Shown one piece after another: positions 37,863 through 47,245 of a DNA stretch of 64,000 nucleotides; position 1 is the first letter of the stretch; the number at the start of each line of letters is the position of its first letter. The position numbers were made by a program, and so were the translations under genes. The stretch is from Mycobacterium lentiflavum (GTDB taxonomy: Bacteria > Actinomycetota > Actinomycetes > Mycobacteriales > Mycobacteriaceae): assembly GCF_022374895.2 (NCBI RefSeq), contig NZ_CP092423.2, positions 3,162,001 to 3,226,000 of the forward strand, in the 5' to 3' direction. The notes below the pieces were generated by a model, which was not told the DNA's origin, searched no databases, and saw only the letters and a program-made list of their open reading frames with translations.

Positions 37863-39725
37863 ATGGACGCCGACTCCCCCACCGTCAAGCCCGCAGCGTC
37901 GAAGGCCACCCGCTCCTGGTCGCGCAACGGCTCCGCCGCCGCGAAAACCAAATCGGTGGCCACTCCTCCGCGGGCGGCGCCAGCGCCGGAACCGTCGGCG
38001 GCCCGCGCTAAGCAAGCCCGCGCCGAGCGCCCGCAGATCACCGACAGCGCCGGACAAGTGCAAAACGTCGGTCTCGATCAACTGATGGCAGAGGCCGCCC
38101 ACACGCAGAACCGCTTCATCCCCGGCTCTGAATTCGTCAAAGCGCTCGGCGGGCTGGCCAAGCGCCCAAGCAAGGTCGCCGGGCACACCGCCACGGTGGT
38201 CAGCGATCTGGCGCGGATCATCACCGGAGAATCGGGGCGCACACCCCTCAAAGGTGACTCGCGGTTCCGCGACCCAGCCTGGACACAGAGTTGGCTGTTT
38301 CGCCGGATCTGCCAAAGCTATTTGAGCATAAGCGATTTCGCACATGCCCTGGCCGATGAACCCGACCTGGAATGGGCTGACCGCGAGCGCCTGCACTTGA
38401 TCCTGGACAACTTGATCGATGCGCTGTCCCCCACCAATTTCCCGCTGACCAACCCGACGGTGTGGAAAACCACCATCGACCGCGGCGGAGAGAACTTCGT
38501 CACCGGTGCACGCGCCGCATTACGCGACGCGCGCTCACCGGTCAAGCTGCCCGCCAACGTTGACAAGTCACCGTTCAAGGTCGGCGAGACGTTGGCCGCC
38601 TCTCCCGGAGCAGTGGTGCGCCGCGATGAGCGCTTCGAACTGATCCAGTACGAACCGCGCGTCGACGAAGTGTACAAAAGCCCGGTGCTGCTCATTCCCC
38701 CGATGATCAGCAAGTACTACGTTGTCGATCTCTCGCCGGGCAAGAGCATGGTGGAGTTCCTCGGCGATCACGGCCTGCAGCCGTTCGCGTTATCGTGGGC
38801 TAACCCGACCCGCGAGAACGCCGGCTGGAGCCTGGAAGACTATCTGCAGTCAATCGTGGCCGCGATCGAGACCACCCGCGAGGTCACCGGAGCCGACGCG
38901 GTGCACGTCGTCGGGTTCTGCGCGGGAGGGATCGCCACCGCCATTGCGGTCGCGCATCTGGCCGCACTGGGCAAAATCGACCACGTCGCCACATTGAGCC
39001 TGATGGTCACCGTGCTCGATGTGCGTCGCGGCGGGCCGGTGCTGTCGATGGCCTCACCCGACATGGCCGAGGCCGCCAAAGCCAAGATCCGTCGCAAAGG
39101 CTATCTGGCCGGCACCGAGTTGGCGCGCACCTTCGCCTGGCTGCGGCCCAACGAAATGATCTGGAACAACTTCGTCAACAACTACTACCTAGGCAACAAG
39201 CCGCCAGCATTCGATCTGCTGTTCTGGAACCAGGATTCGATGAACATGCCCGCCGCGCTGCACGCGGACCTGATGGACATCGGCATGACCAACCCGCTGA
39301 TCGAACCAGGCGCGCTGACCGTGCTGGGCACCCCGATCGACCTCCGCCAGATCACCTGCGACTCCTATGTCGCCGGCGGGGAAACCGATCACCTCACACC
39401 GTGGCCGAGTTGCTACCGCAGTGTCGCGATGCTTGGCGGCAAGACAAAGTTCGCGCTGTCGACCAGCGGCCACATCGCCGCGGTCATCCACCCCCCGGGC
39501 AACCCGAAATCGTCGTACCGTCTCGGCGACGAATCCTGCGCGACTCCCGAGGAATGGCTGCGCTCAGCGACGATGCACAAGGGCACCTGGTGGCAGGACT
39601 GGGCGCCGTGGCTGGTCGAACGCGCCGGTGAGAAGGTTGCCGCACCGAAGCGGCTGGGCAACAAGGACTTCCGGCCGCTGACGCCGGCGCCCGGCAAGTA
39701 CGTGCTCAAGCAGTCGCAGGGCTGA
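37863..39725 (+). CDS. phaC: Class I polyhydroxyalkanoate synthase
   Basis: A 620-residue alpha/beta-hydrolase-fold polymerase that joins (R)-3-hydroxyacyl-CoA units into storage polyester. An Ala/Pro-rich N-terminal ~55 residues precede the PhaC N domain (DPAWTQSWLFRRICQSYL). The lipase-like box is GFCAGG with nucleophile Cys353. Asp509 (GGETDHLTPW) and His537 (TSGHIAAVIHPP) complete the triad, and the Asp-His spacing of 28 equals that of the Ralstonia enzyme as remembered. PNEMIWNNFVNNYYLG is also diagnostic. A MaoC hydratase gene, now frameshifted, follows five bases after the stop and could have supplied the monomer. Confidence 0.9.
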   Translation: MDADSPTVKPAASKATRSWSRNGSAAAKTKSVATPPRAAPAPEPSAARAKQARAERPQITDSAGQVQNVGLDQLMAEAAHTQNRFIPGSEFVKALGGLAKRPSKVAGHTATVVSDLARIITGESGRTPLKGDSRFRDPAWTQSWLFRRICQSYLSISDFAHALADEPDLEWADRERLHLILDNLIDALSPTNFPLTNPTVWKTTIDRGGENFVTGARAALRDARSPVKLPANVDKSPFKVGETLAASPGAVVRRDERFELIQYEPRVDEVYKSPVLLIPPMISKYYVVDLSPGKSMVEFLGDHGLQPFALSWANPTRENAGWSLEDYLQSIVAAIETTREVTGADAVHVVGFCAGGIATAIAVAHLAALGKIDHVATLSLMVTVLDVRRGGPVLSMASPDMAEAAKAKIRRKGYLAGTELARTFAWLRPNEMIWNNFVNNYYLGNKPPAFDLLFWNQDSMNMPAALHADLMDIGMTNPLIEPGALTVLGTPIDLRQITCDSYVAGGETDHLTPWPSCYRSVAMLGGKTKFALSTSGHIAAVIHPPGNPKSSYRLGDESCATPEEWLRSATMHKGTWWQDWAPWLVERAGEKVAAPKRLGNKDFRPLTPAPGKYVLKQSQG

Positions 39726-39730
39726 GTGCG

Positions 39731-40590
39731 ATGCCCATCGACATCGAGGCTGTGCTCGGAGCGACGCTTCCCCAGCGGCAAAGTTCCTGGACCCCCTCGG
39801 AGGTGATCCTTTATCACCTGGGCGTGGGTGCGGGCTCGACGCCCACCGATCCAGCCGAACTGGAATACACCTACGAAGCGCACCTCAAAGTGTTGCCGTC
39901 CTACAGGGTGATTCCGGCGGTGCCGATGCTGCCTGACATGCTCAAGGTACCCGGCATCGACGTCGATTTCGCTCAATTACTGTACGGTGAACAGGAATTG
40001 GAGATCCACCAGGCATTGCCGGTACATGCCGAGGTGTGCACTTCGGCCACGATCTGCGACATCGCCGACAAAGGCGGCGGGGCGCTGGTGGTGCTCGAGG
40101 CGGTCACCACCGAGGCAGCCACCGCTCAGCCGCTGGTCACCAACCGGTTCAGCGCGTTCGTGCGCGGCGAGGGCGGGTTTGGCCGGGCCTCGTCGCGTAC
40201 GCCCGGGACTGCGCCGCCTGCCCCCACCGGGCCGTCGGACGCTGAAATCACCTGCAGCACAGTGCCTTCGCAGGCTCTGCTGTACCGGCTCTCAGGCGAC
40301 ATGAATCCCATTCACGCCGATCCCGTGTTCGCCCGCCGCGGCGGCTTCGAGCGGCCGATCCTGCACGGCCTGTGCAGCTACGGGATGGTGTGCAAGGCAG
40401 TGTGGACGCGGTCTTGGGCGGCGATGTCAGCGCGGTGGCCCGCTACCGGGCCCGTTTCGCCGGGGTGCTCTATCCGGGTGAAACGATCGAGGTGCGGATG
40501 TGGCGCACCAAGGGTTCGGTCATCATCGATGCGGTCTGCAAGGAGCGCGGGACTGCGGTGCTGTCCAACGCGATCATCGACATCCGTTAA
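39731..40590 (+). pseudogene. Two-domain MaoC/(R)-enoyl-CoA hydratase with a one-base frameshift
   Basis: The first frame encodes an N-terminal hot-dog domain and the C-terminal hydratase motif SGDMNPIHADPVFARRGGFERPILHG, ending at MVCKAV. The remainder (VDAVLGGDVSAVARYRARFAG to AIIDIR) continues in another frame and stops at 40590. One missing base near 40398-40404, where GTGTGG appears in place of an expected GTGGTGG, explains both. Left uncorrected, the first frame runs as nonsense to 40693. The intact enzyme would hydrate trans-2-enoyl-CoA to the (R)-3-hydroxyacyl-CoA that PhaC uses. Sequencing error and real inactivation cannot be separated here. Confidence 0.8.
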
Positions 40591-41909
40591 CTCGGGGCGG
40601 TTGTCGGTCGGCGGGGTATCGTCGGCGGCCCCCAATGCACCGCGGTCATCCGCATGTAGCGAAACACCGCCTCGGCGCGGTTGGAGGCCTTGAGTTTGCG
40701 CAGGATGTGCTTGACATGGGTTTTGACGGTGCCTTCCGAGATCACCAGGTGGGTGGCGATCGAGCCGTTGCTCTTACCCTGGGCCATCAGGGAGACCACT
40801 TCGATCTCGCGTCGCGACAGCAGGTCCTCGATGCCGGAGTCGGCGGCCAGCGACGCCGCGACCGGGGCGTGGGCGCCAGCGGCCTCGTGCCCGTGACGCG
40901 GCCGACCGAGCGTGGTCCGCGCGGTGCACACCTCATCGGCGGCACTGGCGAGGTCGCGGGCCATGCGCTGAATCTCGTTGCGGGCGAAGCGTAACCGCTC
41001 GCTGAGCGCGGTGCGCTGGTAGGCGTAGCCGAATCCTTCGGCGAACATCCATAGCACCGCCATGTCCTCGTCGTCGACGTGGCGTCGGCTGTTGTAGCAG
41101 TCGGCGTGGAGCAGCCCGATGATCCGGCCGTCGGGCATGATCGGCGCGGCGACATAGGACCGTGACAGCGATACCCGACCGATCACCGCGTTGGTGCGGC
41201 GGTCCTGCTGGGCGTCGGAGACCAGCACCGGCGCGCGGCGCCGCATGATTTCGGATTCGATCAGCGGGTGGTCGATGAGCATTGGATGCTCGCGGGCCGC
41301 CCGTACGATGTCGCTGGCCCATTCGGCGTCAGCCTTGACGTGCACGGCTTCCACCCACCAGGTCGATTCCTCCACCCGCGAGATGATCGCCCGGTCAAAG
41401 CCGCAGCGACACAACTCAGCCGGGGCTCGGTCGATCATCTGCTCGACCGAGTCCACGCCACGCAGCCGCGACAGCGCGTTGCGCACCGCGGCGTAGCGGG
41501 CGTTGCGCTGTGCGGCGTGGGTCACGGTGACCTCGACACGCAGCTGGCCGATTTCGCCGAGCAGCTCGATGTTCCGGGCGACCGCCGGGGACGGCATCGC
41601 GACCGCGGCGCCGGTGCCGCGGGCGGCGACCACGGTGTAGGCGGCATCGAGTGCCGCGCGGACCCGGTGGAAGTCGCGGCCGTCCCCGACGCAAGGCGAT
41701 TCCGCGGTGCCCGGTAGCTCGCCGACCCGGTGAAGTACCGCAATCACCCGCTCACGCAGCGCGTTGTCGCGCAGCGGGTCACCGACCACCGCCCACTCGT
41801 CGGCGTCGGGGACGCGGATCGAGCGGATCGGTGAACGGTGCTCGACAGGTTCACGTACCGGGGCCCAACGACGGGCGGCATCGGCGTGATCAACAGCGGC
41901 GTCAGTCAC
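40587..41909 (-). CDS. GAF-domain LuxR-type transcription regulator
   Basis: A 440-residue protein with a GAF-like sensor region in the middle (DRAIISRVEESTWWVEAVHV, SYVAAPIMPDGRIIGLLHAD and a following helix). The C-terminal LuxR helix-turn-helix reads LSRREIEVVSLMAQGKSN, IATHLVISEGTVKTHVKHILRKL. No receiver or histidine-kinase part is present. Its stop codon overlaps the stop of the convergent MaoC gene (TTAA, 40587-40590). A TACGGT hexamer seven bases before the GTG suggests near-leaderless transcription. It is a likely regulator of the surrounding metabolic genes. Confidence 0.85.
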   Translation of the reverse strand: MTDAAVDHADAARRWAPVREPVEHRSPIRSIRVPDADEWAVVGDPLRDNALRERVIAVLHRVGELPGTAESPCVGDGRDFHRVRAALDAAYTVVAARGTGAAVAMPSPAVARNIELLGEIGQLRVEVTVTHAAQRNARYAAVRNALSRLRGVDSVEQMIDRAPAELCRCGFDRAIISRVEESTWWVEAVHVKADAEWASDIVRAAREHPMLIDHPLIESEIMRRRAPVLVSDAQQDRRTNAVIGRVSLSRSYVAAPIMPDGRIIGLLHADCYNSRRHVDDEDMAVLWMFAEGFGYAYQRTALSERLRFARNEIQRMARDLASAADEVCTARTTLGRPRHGHEAAGAHAPVAASLAADSGIEDLLSRREIEVVSLMAQGKSNGSIATHLVISEGTVKTHVKHILRKLKASNRAEAVFRYMRMTAVHWGPPTIPRRPTTAPS

Positions 41910-42009
41910 ATATCCGACCGTAAAGAGACGGCCGTCACTTGAACATGGAAGCGCGTTCCAAATTCGCGTGTGCGCACTAGAAGCTCGTTACAGGCCAAGC
42001 TACAAACCG

Positions 42010-43278
42010 CTATATATCAGGGTGACCGGAGCTGGCCAGCCCGCCGGGGCTCAGATGCGGGCCGGCGGACGCGAGGCGCAGCGCCACCTCGAGCTCGAGG
42101 CGGCGCTCGGTGATCGGGCGTCCAAGGAGCTCTTTAGCTTGGCCGACCCGGTACATCACGGTGTTTTGATGGATGCCGAGGCGCTCGGCGGTGCGGCCCC
42201 AGCTCATGGCTTCGTCGAAGAACGCGGTCAAAGTGTCGCGCAGCCGACGGCTGCGTTCGGAGTCATCGGCCAACTCGCCGAGTTCGTCTTGGACGAACAC
42301 CCCGGCCGCGGACAAATCGGAGGTAACCAGGGCATCCAGAGCGACGTCGTGGTACGCGGTCACCGAGCCGGCGGGGTGGGAGAACACCCCACTCATGCGT
42401 CGCGCCTCGCGGGCCTGGCGGTGCGATTGGATGAAGCCGTCCAGCCCGTGGCCCATTCCCCCGACCGCGGCCTGCAACGGAGGATCCAGTCGCCATTCCT
42501 CGGGTGGGCGGTCACCGATACTGGGCCCGCTGATCCATGCCCACACCATCGAGGTGCCGCCGGGTACAACAAGCATCTCGATGCCTTTGAGGTGGTGGGC
42601 GATCTCGTTAGCGGCGCGTTTGAGCGCTTGCAGGGGTGGTTTGTCGGCGCTGAGCGGGTCGGTCCAGACGATAATGGCGACGTGGCCGCGGTCGAGGTTG
42701 TAACTTAGCGCCGCGCTGGTCACGTGCAGGTCGACCGGCCGGCCGGCCACGATCGCCATGACGAGTTCGGCACGCACCGAGTCCGCGCCGCGCACCCACA
42801 GCTCGCGTTCGCGCTGATAGTGATCGACCAGGTCGCCGGAGATTTTTTCGCAGTAGCCGAACAGGTACTGGGAGGCGGCGCTGGCCAGTCTCTTTTTGGT
42901 TTCCTCCGACACGTCGAGATGGTTGACGGCATCGCGCATCGCAGCGTCGCAAAGTCCCAGCCCAGTCACATAGCAGCGCGGGATGGCGGAGACGGTGATG
43001 CCGCGCTGAGCCAGGTTGGCCACCCAGTTCAAGGTGGTGTCGGAGGCTTCGGCAGCCGAGGGTTGCTCGCCAGCGGCGAAGCCGCGCAGCACGGCTTGGA
43101 CATTGCTGTAGGCGGCCTGCACGGTGAGCTGCTCGAGGTCTTTGTCTTCGAGGTCGTGCAAGTCGGCGACTACTTCGACGGCGCGAAGACCGATGCGTTC
43201 ACCGAGGTCGGCCATGTCGACGGCGGCGGTGAACGCGGAGATCTCCTCAGGGCTTCCCGGTGTGGGATCTTGAGCCAT
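42010..43278 (-). CDS. PucR/CdaR-family transcription regulator
   Basis: The product has about 422 residues. A helical N-terminal part is followed by a GGDEF-like middle domain, as in CdaR proteins (LSYNLDRGHVAIIVWTD). The C-terminal HTH_30 domain reads LRDTLTAFFDEAMSWGRTAERLGIHQNTVMYRVGQAKELLG. Such regulators respond to small metabolites in catabolic loci. The ATG at 43278 follows a GGGGG stretch; a TTG at 43290 opens the longest frame. It follows the alcohol dehydrogenase gene on the same strand and probably controls the Rieske/P450 operon. Confidence 0.86.
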   Translation of the reverse strand: MAQDPTPGSPEEISAFTAAVDMADLGERIGLRAVEVVADLHDLEDKDLEQLTVQAAYSNVQAVLRGFAAGEQPSAAEASDTTLNWVANLAQRGITVSAIPRCYVTGLGLCDAAMRDAVNHLDVSEETKKRLASAASQYLFGYCEKISGDLVDHYQRERELWVRGADSVRAELVMAIVAGRPVDLHVTSAALSYNLDRGHVAIIVWTDPLSADKPPLQALKRAANEIAHHLKGIEMLVVPGGTSMVWAWISGPSIGDRPPEEWRLDPPLQAAVGGMGHGLDGFIQSHRQAREARRMSGVFSHPAGSVTAYHDVALDALVTSDLSAAGVFVQDELGELADDSERSRRLRDTLTAFFDEAMSWGRTAERLGIHQNTVMYRVGQAKELLGRPITERRLELEVALRLASAGPHLSPGGLASSGHPDI

Positions 43279-43361
43279 GGACGCCCCCAAACCGCGGTTT
43301 TCGATGCGACAAACCTAGCACCGTGTGCGGCGCCGACGACGCAAATGCCGTCGTCACCGCG

Positions 43362-44516
43362 TCAGTCGAAGACGATGACCGGTTTGATCGCCTCGCCGCG
43401 CTTGGACGCGTCGATCGCGTCGTTGATCTGCTCGAAGCCAAAAGTGGTGACGAGCCGGTCGAACGGGAACTTACCGGCCCGATACATGTTGATCAGCTCG
43501 GGGATAAAGGTCTGCGGGTCGGCGTCGCCTTCGATGACACCCGACAGCCGCCGCCCGAGCAGCAAATGCCCCTGGTCGATGGTGATGTCGTGTTGGAGGC
43601 CCTGGAATCCAACGGTGGCGCAGTGCCCGGGTGAGCGCAGGATCTCCAGGGCCTGGCGGATCACGGCGTTCGAGCCGACCGCGTCCAGCGAGCAGTCGAC
43701 GCCGGTGGCCACAATGTTCATCACGTCCCAGACCAGGTCTTTTGTGGTGGCCGGGTTGAAGGTGTGGGTGGCGCCCAGATCGCGGGCGGTTTGTAGGCGC
43801 GACTCGTTGACGTCGATGGCGATCAGCGGGTCGCAGCCGGTGGCCTTGCCGACCATGATGGCTGAGAGTCCGACAGCGCCGAGCCCGAAGACGGCCAGGC
43901 TTTCCCCGGCGGCGGAGCGCAGCACGTTGAGCACGGCGCCGGCGCCGGTCTGAAGGCCACAGCCCAGCGGGCCGAGTAGCTCCAGCGGCAGGTCGGTGGG
44001 TACCTTGACCGCGTTGCGGGCGCAGGTGATCGCCAAGCCGGCGAACGTGGACTGGCCGAACCAGTTGCCGTGGATGTCCTCGTCGCCGGCGCGGATAGTG
44101 ACCGTGCCGTCGAGGCGTTCACCGAAGTAGTTCAGCGGCGCGAACAGATCGCAATACGCCGGCGTCTTGGAGCGGCAGGTGTCGCATTCGCCGCAGTAGG
44201 CGTAGCTCAGCACAACGTGATCACCGGCGGTCAGAGTGGTGACCGCGGACCCGACCTCGACGACGACGCCGGCGCCCTCGTGGCCCAGCACCGCCGGCAA
44301 CGGCAACGGCACCATTCCCTCGGCGGCGGAGATGTCGGTGTGACACACCCCCACCCCGGCGACGCGTACCAGCACCTCGTCGTCGGCGAGCTCGGCGAGC
44401 TCGACGTCCTCCAACGACAGGGGTTGGCCTGCGTCGCGCAGAATCGCTGCGCGCGCGACGCGGGAGTGGCGGCCGGCATCCACGACGGTCGCAGCGGGGC
44501 TCACAGGGTGGGTCAA
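43362..44516 (-). CDS. Zinc-dependent NAD(P) alcohol dehydrogenase
   Basis: A 384-residue MDR enzyme. The catalytic zinc site uses GVGVCHTDIS and GHEGAGVV. The structural zinc site uses CGECDTCRSKTPAYC. The Rossmann motif is VFGLGAVGLSAIMVGKATG, and Asp in IAIDVNESRL favours NAD. It resembles the aryl/long-chain alcohol dehydrogenases (AdhB/AdhD type) of mycobacteria. It is the last enzyme gene of the reductase-Rieske-SDR-P450-SCP2 operon and may oxidise an alcohol made by one of the oxygenases. The TTG start has an AAGGA site. Confidence 0.87.
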   Translation of the reverse strand: MTHPVSPAATVVDAGRHSRVARAAILRDAGQPLSLEDVELAELADDEVLVRVAGVGVCHTDISAAEGMVPLPLPAVLGHEGAGVVVEVGSAVTTLTAGDHVVLSYAYCGECDTCRSKTPAYCDLFAPLNYFGERLDGTVTIRAGDEDIHGNWFGQSTFAGLAITCARNAVKVPTDLPLELLGPLGCGLQTGAGAVLNVLRSAAGESLAVFGLGAVGLSAIMVGKATGCDPLIAIDVNESRLQTARDLGATHTFNPATTKDLVWDVMNIVATGVDCSLDAVGSNAVIRQALEILRSPGHCATVGFQGLQHDITIDQGHLLLGRRLSGVIEGDADPQTFIPELINMYRAGKFPFDRLVTTFGFEQINDAIDASKRGEAIKPVIVFD

Positions 44517-44541
44517 CGGATGTCCTTGTGTCGCTTCGGAT

Positions 44542-44937
44542 TTAGACGGCGTCTTTTTGGGCGACCAGCTCGCGGTAGACTGGGAATAGTGGCTTGGTCA
44601 GCGGTACCAGCTTGAGGATCTTGTTGACCGGGCCTTTGGCTTTGACCTGGCCTTTGGCCAGCCCGACGCCGAGGTTGTATTCCCCGCGCCAGAATTTGTC
44701 GCCGATGTCGGCGGGCATGTAGAGCTTGACGTCAGCGTCGGCGTTGTCGCCACCATCGGTGACCTCGATGGTCGGCTCACGCAACGTGACCGTCATGGCG
44801 GCGTCGGGGTCGGTGTAGTAGATCTGCAGGTCGATGTCGGCGGCTTTGAGTTTGGGGCCGACTTCGGTGTCGTTGGCGGCGCGGAAGACGCCGCCGAGGT
44901 ACTTGTAGATCTCCTCGGCGCTGCTGTAGTAGGCCAT
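44542..44937 (-). CDS. SCP2 sterol-transfer domain protein
   Basis: A 131-residue single-domain protein with the SCP2 pattern: ADIDLQIYYTDPDAAMTVTLRE, ADADVKLYMPADIGDKFWRGEYNLGVGLAKGQVKAKG and a final hydrophobic helix. SCP2 proteins hold lipids or CoA esters in a tunnel and can present them to enzymes. It lies between a P450 and an alcohol dehydrogenase, so it may carry their hydrophobic substrate. The ATG at 44937 follows a GGAGGAG site; the frame open to 44952 is not needed. Confidence 0.85.
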   Translation of the reverse strand: MAYYSSAEEIYKYLGGVFRAANDTEVGPKLKAADIDLQIYYTDPDAAMTVTLREPTIEVTDGGDNADADVKLYMPADIGDKFWRGEYNLGVGLAKGQVKAKGPVNKILKLVPLTKPLFPVYRELVAQKDAV

Positions 44938-45010
44938 GGTTGTCTCCTCCAACGGTGAGATGGTGGTGGATGTGGTTGCGGTGCAACCGAAGTGGTACCA
45001 AACTGCGGTA

Positions 45011-46363
45011 TCAGCTACCGGCGGGGGGTGTCCAGCGCACTGGTAGTGAATGCACGCCGTGGATGAAGTTGTTGACCTGGTAGTCGGGCTCGCCGGTCAG
45101 CTCGATATCGGGTATGCGCGTGTAGACTTCGGTGAGCACCGAACGCAGCATCTGCCGTCCCAGCGCGTTACCGAGACAGAAGTGCGGGCCGCCGGCGCCA
45201 AAACCCATGTGATCGTTGGGGCTTCGCAGGATGTCGAACTTTTCGGGCTCGTCGAAATGTTCGGCGTCGCGGTTGGCCGAGCAGTACCACAGCACCAGGT
45301 GCTCGCCGGCTTTGATCTCGGCGTCACCGATGCGGGTGTCCTCGGTGGCCGTGCGTCGGAAGTGCATCACCGGGCTGGCGTAGCGCACGATCTCTTCAGT
45401 AGCGCTGCCGACTCGGCCGTCGAGGTCTTCGAGCAACAGCGCGCGCTGGTCGGGGAACTCGGAGAACAGCCGCACCGCGTGGGCGATTGAGTGCCGCGTG
45501 GTGTCGTTGGCGGCCGAGCCGAGCAGCGAGAAGAATGCGCCGATCTCCCATTCGTCGAGTCGCTGGCCTTCGAACTCGGCGTTGACCACCCAGCTGATCA
45601 GGTCGTCCTGAGGGTGTTTGAGCCGCTTTTCGGCTTGCCGTAGCGCGATCTCCTGAATGCGTTCGGACTCTTCGGCGTGGGTGGTCAGCGCGTCGCGGCC
45701 CAGCGCCATGCGCGGGTCGTCCCAGGCCAGCATCCGCTCGGCGGCTTCCATGACGATGTGCTGTTCTTCGCTGTCGCGGTCGAGACCGAAAAAGTGGGCG
45801 AAGATACGGCCGGGCACATATTTGGCGTAGTCCTCGGAGAAGTCGCCTTCGCCGCGCTCGATGATCTCGTCGAGCCGGTCGCGGGCGTGCTGGCCCACCC
45901 ATTCGGTGAGCTTGCGGACGTTACGGGGGGTGAAGGCCTGCTCGACGATGCCGCGCATCTTGCGGTGCTGCTCGCCGTCCATCACCAAAAACGAGGCGGT
46001 GGCGGTGAGAACGATTTCGGGCATGTCCTCCATCAGCACGCCCTTGCGCGAGCAGAACAGCTTGGCGTTGCGCGAGACGTAGCGGCAGTCGGCGTGCTTG
46101 GTCACCGACCAGAACCCGGGGGTGTCTTCATCAGGGGGCAGCAGCGTCGACTCATACGGACGGTGATAGGACAGCGACGGCGCGCCACGCAGCCGCGCGA
46201 ACGCCTTGTCGCGTTGTTCGAAGTCTTGAGCCCAAAAGGCGCGCGACGACAGATCCAGGTCGGGGTCGCTGATGATCCGGGGATGGTCGGCGATGCTGCT
46301 CATGGCTCCCAACGTTTCCAGCAGGCTGACGGTTTGACGATCCAGCAGTCGAGGCAAGCGCAT
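45011..46363 (-). CDS. Cytochrome P450
   Basis: A full-length bacterial P450 of 430-450 residues. Markers are SFLVMDGEQHRKMRGIVEQAFTP (C helix), the I-helix LLGSAANDTTRH, TEEIVRYASPV (ExxR), RDAEHFDEPEKFD and the haem loop FGAGGPHFCLGNALGR. It would insert oxygen into a hydrophobic substrate using ferredoxin electrons. The longest frame starts at 46363, directly after GAGGG. The ATG at 46303 (MSSIADHP) has a GGGAG closer to normal spacing and is an equal candidate. It lies within the Rieske/SDR operon. The exact CYP family is not recognised. Confidence 0.88.
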   Translation of the reverse strand: MRLPRLLDRQTVSLLETLGAMSSIADHPRIISDPDLDLSSRAFWAQDFEQRDKAFARLRGAPSLSYHRPYESTLLPPDEDTPGFWSVTKHADCRYVSRNAKLFCSRKGVLMEDMPEIVLTATASFLVMDGEQHRKMRGIVEQAFTPRNVRKLTEWVGQHARDRLDEIIERGEGDFSEDYAKYVPGRIFAHFFGLDRDSEEQHIVMEAAERMLAWDDPRMALGRDALTTHAEESERIQEIALRQAEKRLKHPQDDLISWVVNAEFEGQRLDEWEIGAFFSLLGSAANDTTRHSIAHAVRLFSEFPDQRALLLEDLDGRVGSATEEIVRYASPVMHFRRTATEDTRIGDAEIKAGEHLVLWYCSANRDAEHFDEPEKFDILRSPNDHMGFGAGGPHFCLGNALGRQMLRSVLTEVYTRIPDIELTGEPDYQVNNFIHGVHSLPVRWTPPAGS

Positions 46364-46369
46364 CCCTCG

Positions 46370-47245
46370 TTAGGGGTGCACCTGGGGCCGCGGAGAACTA
46401 TAAGCGCCGTCACTGATTTGGCCGTTAACGGTGCCGGCCTGGACCAAGGCGCGGTTGACGAGGCCGGAACCGGCCAGCGCCAGGCCGCCGTCGATGGCGA
46501 TGCGCGCCCCGGTCACGAACGACGCCAGCGGGCTGGCAAGCACGACGGCCATCGCGGCGACTTCCCCGGGGGTTCCGAAGCGGCCCAACGCGATTCCGTC
46601 GGTCCAGGGCTGCTCACCGATGTGGGCGGCGAGCCGCTTCATGCCTTCGGTCCCTCCGATCGGGCCGGGCACCAAAGCGTTGGACCGGATGCCGTAGGGC
46701 CCCCATTCGGCAGCTAGGTGGCGCATCAGGCTGTCGATGCCTGCTTTGGCGGCCCCGACGTGGGCCTGATGGAGGTAGGCGTTGTCGGACTGGCCGGCGG
46801 AGATGAACTGGATGTTGCCGCGGGTGGTTCTGAGTTGGTCAAAGGCGCTGCGTGCGGTGTGAAACGAGCCGAGCAGGTCGATGTCGATGACGGTGCGAAA
46901 ACCCTTGCTGGACATGTCGTGTGCGGGTGCCAGGAAGTTCCCGGCGGCGCCTGCGATGATGGTCGACAGCGGCCCGATCTTCTCGGCGGCGTGGCTGATC
47001 GCGGCGTTCATCGCTTCAGGGTCACGCACGTCGGCAACGGCGGTGGCGACTCGCCCGCCCAGTGCGCGCAACTCCTGGGCGGCGCGCTCGAGGCGTTCTT
47101 CGCTGCGCCCACAGATCGCCACGTCGGCGCCCACTTCAGCGAAAGCGTGGGCGATCGCGAGGTTGATGCCGCTGCCGCCGCCGGTGATGAACGCCGCGGT
47201 GCCGGCCAACAGCCGTGGTGACAGGCAATCGGTCAGCACGCTCAC
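46370..47245 (-). CDS. SDR resembling 2,4-dienoyl-CoA reductase
   Basis: A 291-residue SDR with the cofactor loop FITGGGSGINLAIAHAF, an Arg in CGRSEERL favouring NADPH, and GAAGNFLAP. At the active site the usual Tyr-x3-Lys is replaced by HVGAAKAG, and ISAGQSDNA supplies the Ser region. Loss of the Tyr with retention of the Lys is typical of 2,4-dienoyl-CoA reductases (DECR), which reduce dienoyl-CoA esters during beta-oxidation of unsaturated chains. The start overlaps the Rieske oxygenase stop by four bases. Confidence 0.84.
   Translation of the reverse strand: MSVLTDCLSPRLLAGTAAFITGGGSGINLAIAHAFAEVGADVAICGRSEERLERAAQELRALGGRVATAVADVRDPEAMNAAISHAAEKIGPLSTIIAGAAGNFLAPAHDMSSKGFRTVIDIDLLGSFHTARSAFDQLRTTRGNIQFISAGQSDNAYLHQAHVGAAKAGIDSLMRHLAAEWGPYGIRSNALVPGPIGGTEGMKRLAAHIGEQPWTDGIALGRFGTPGEVAAMAVVLASPLASFVTGARIAIDGGLALAGSGLVNRALVQAGTVNGQISDGAYSSPRPQVHP

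Noticed and set aside
40591..40693. Frame-1 tail of the MaoC gene as genuine C-terminus
   Set aside because: After the frameshift it is Arg/Ser-rich nonsense, while the family C-terminus continues in the other frame and ends at 40590.
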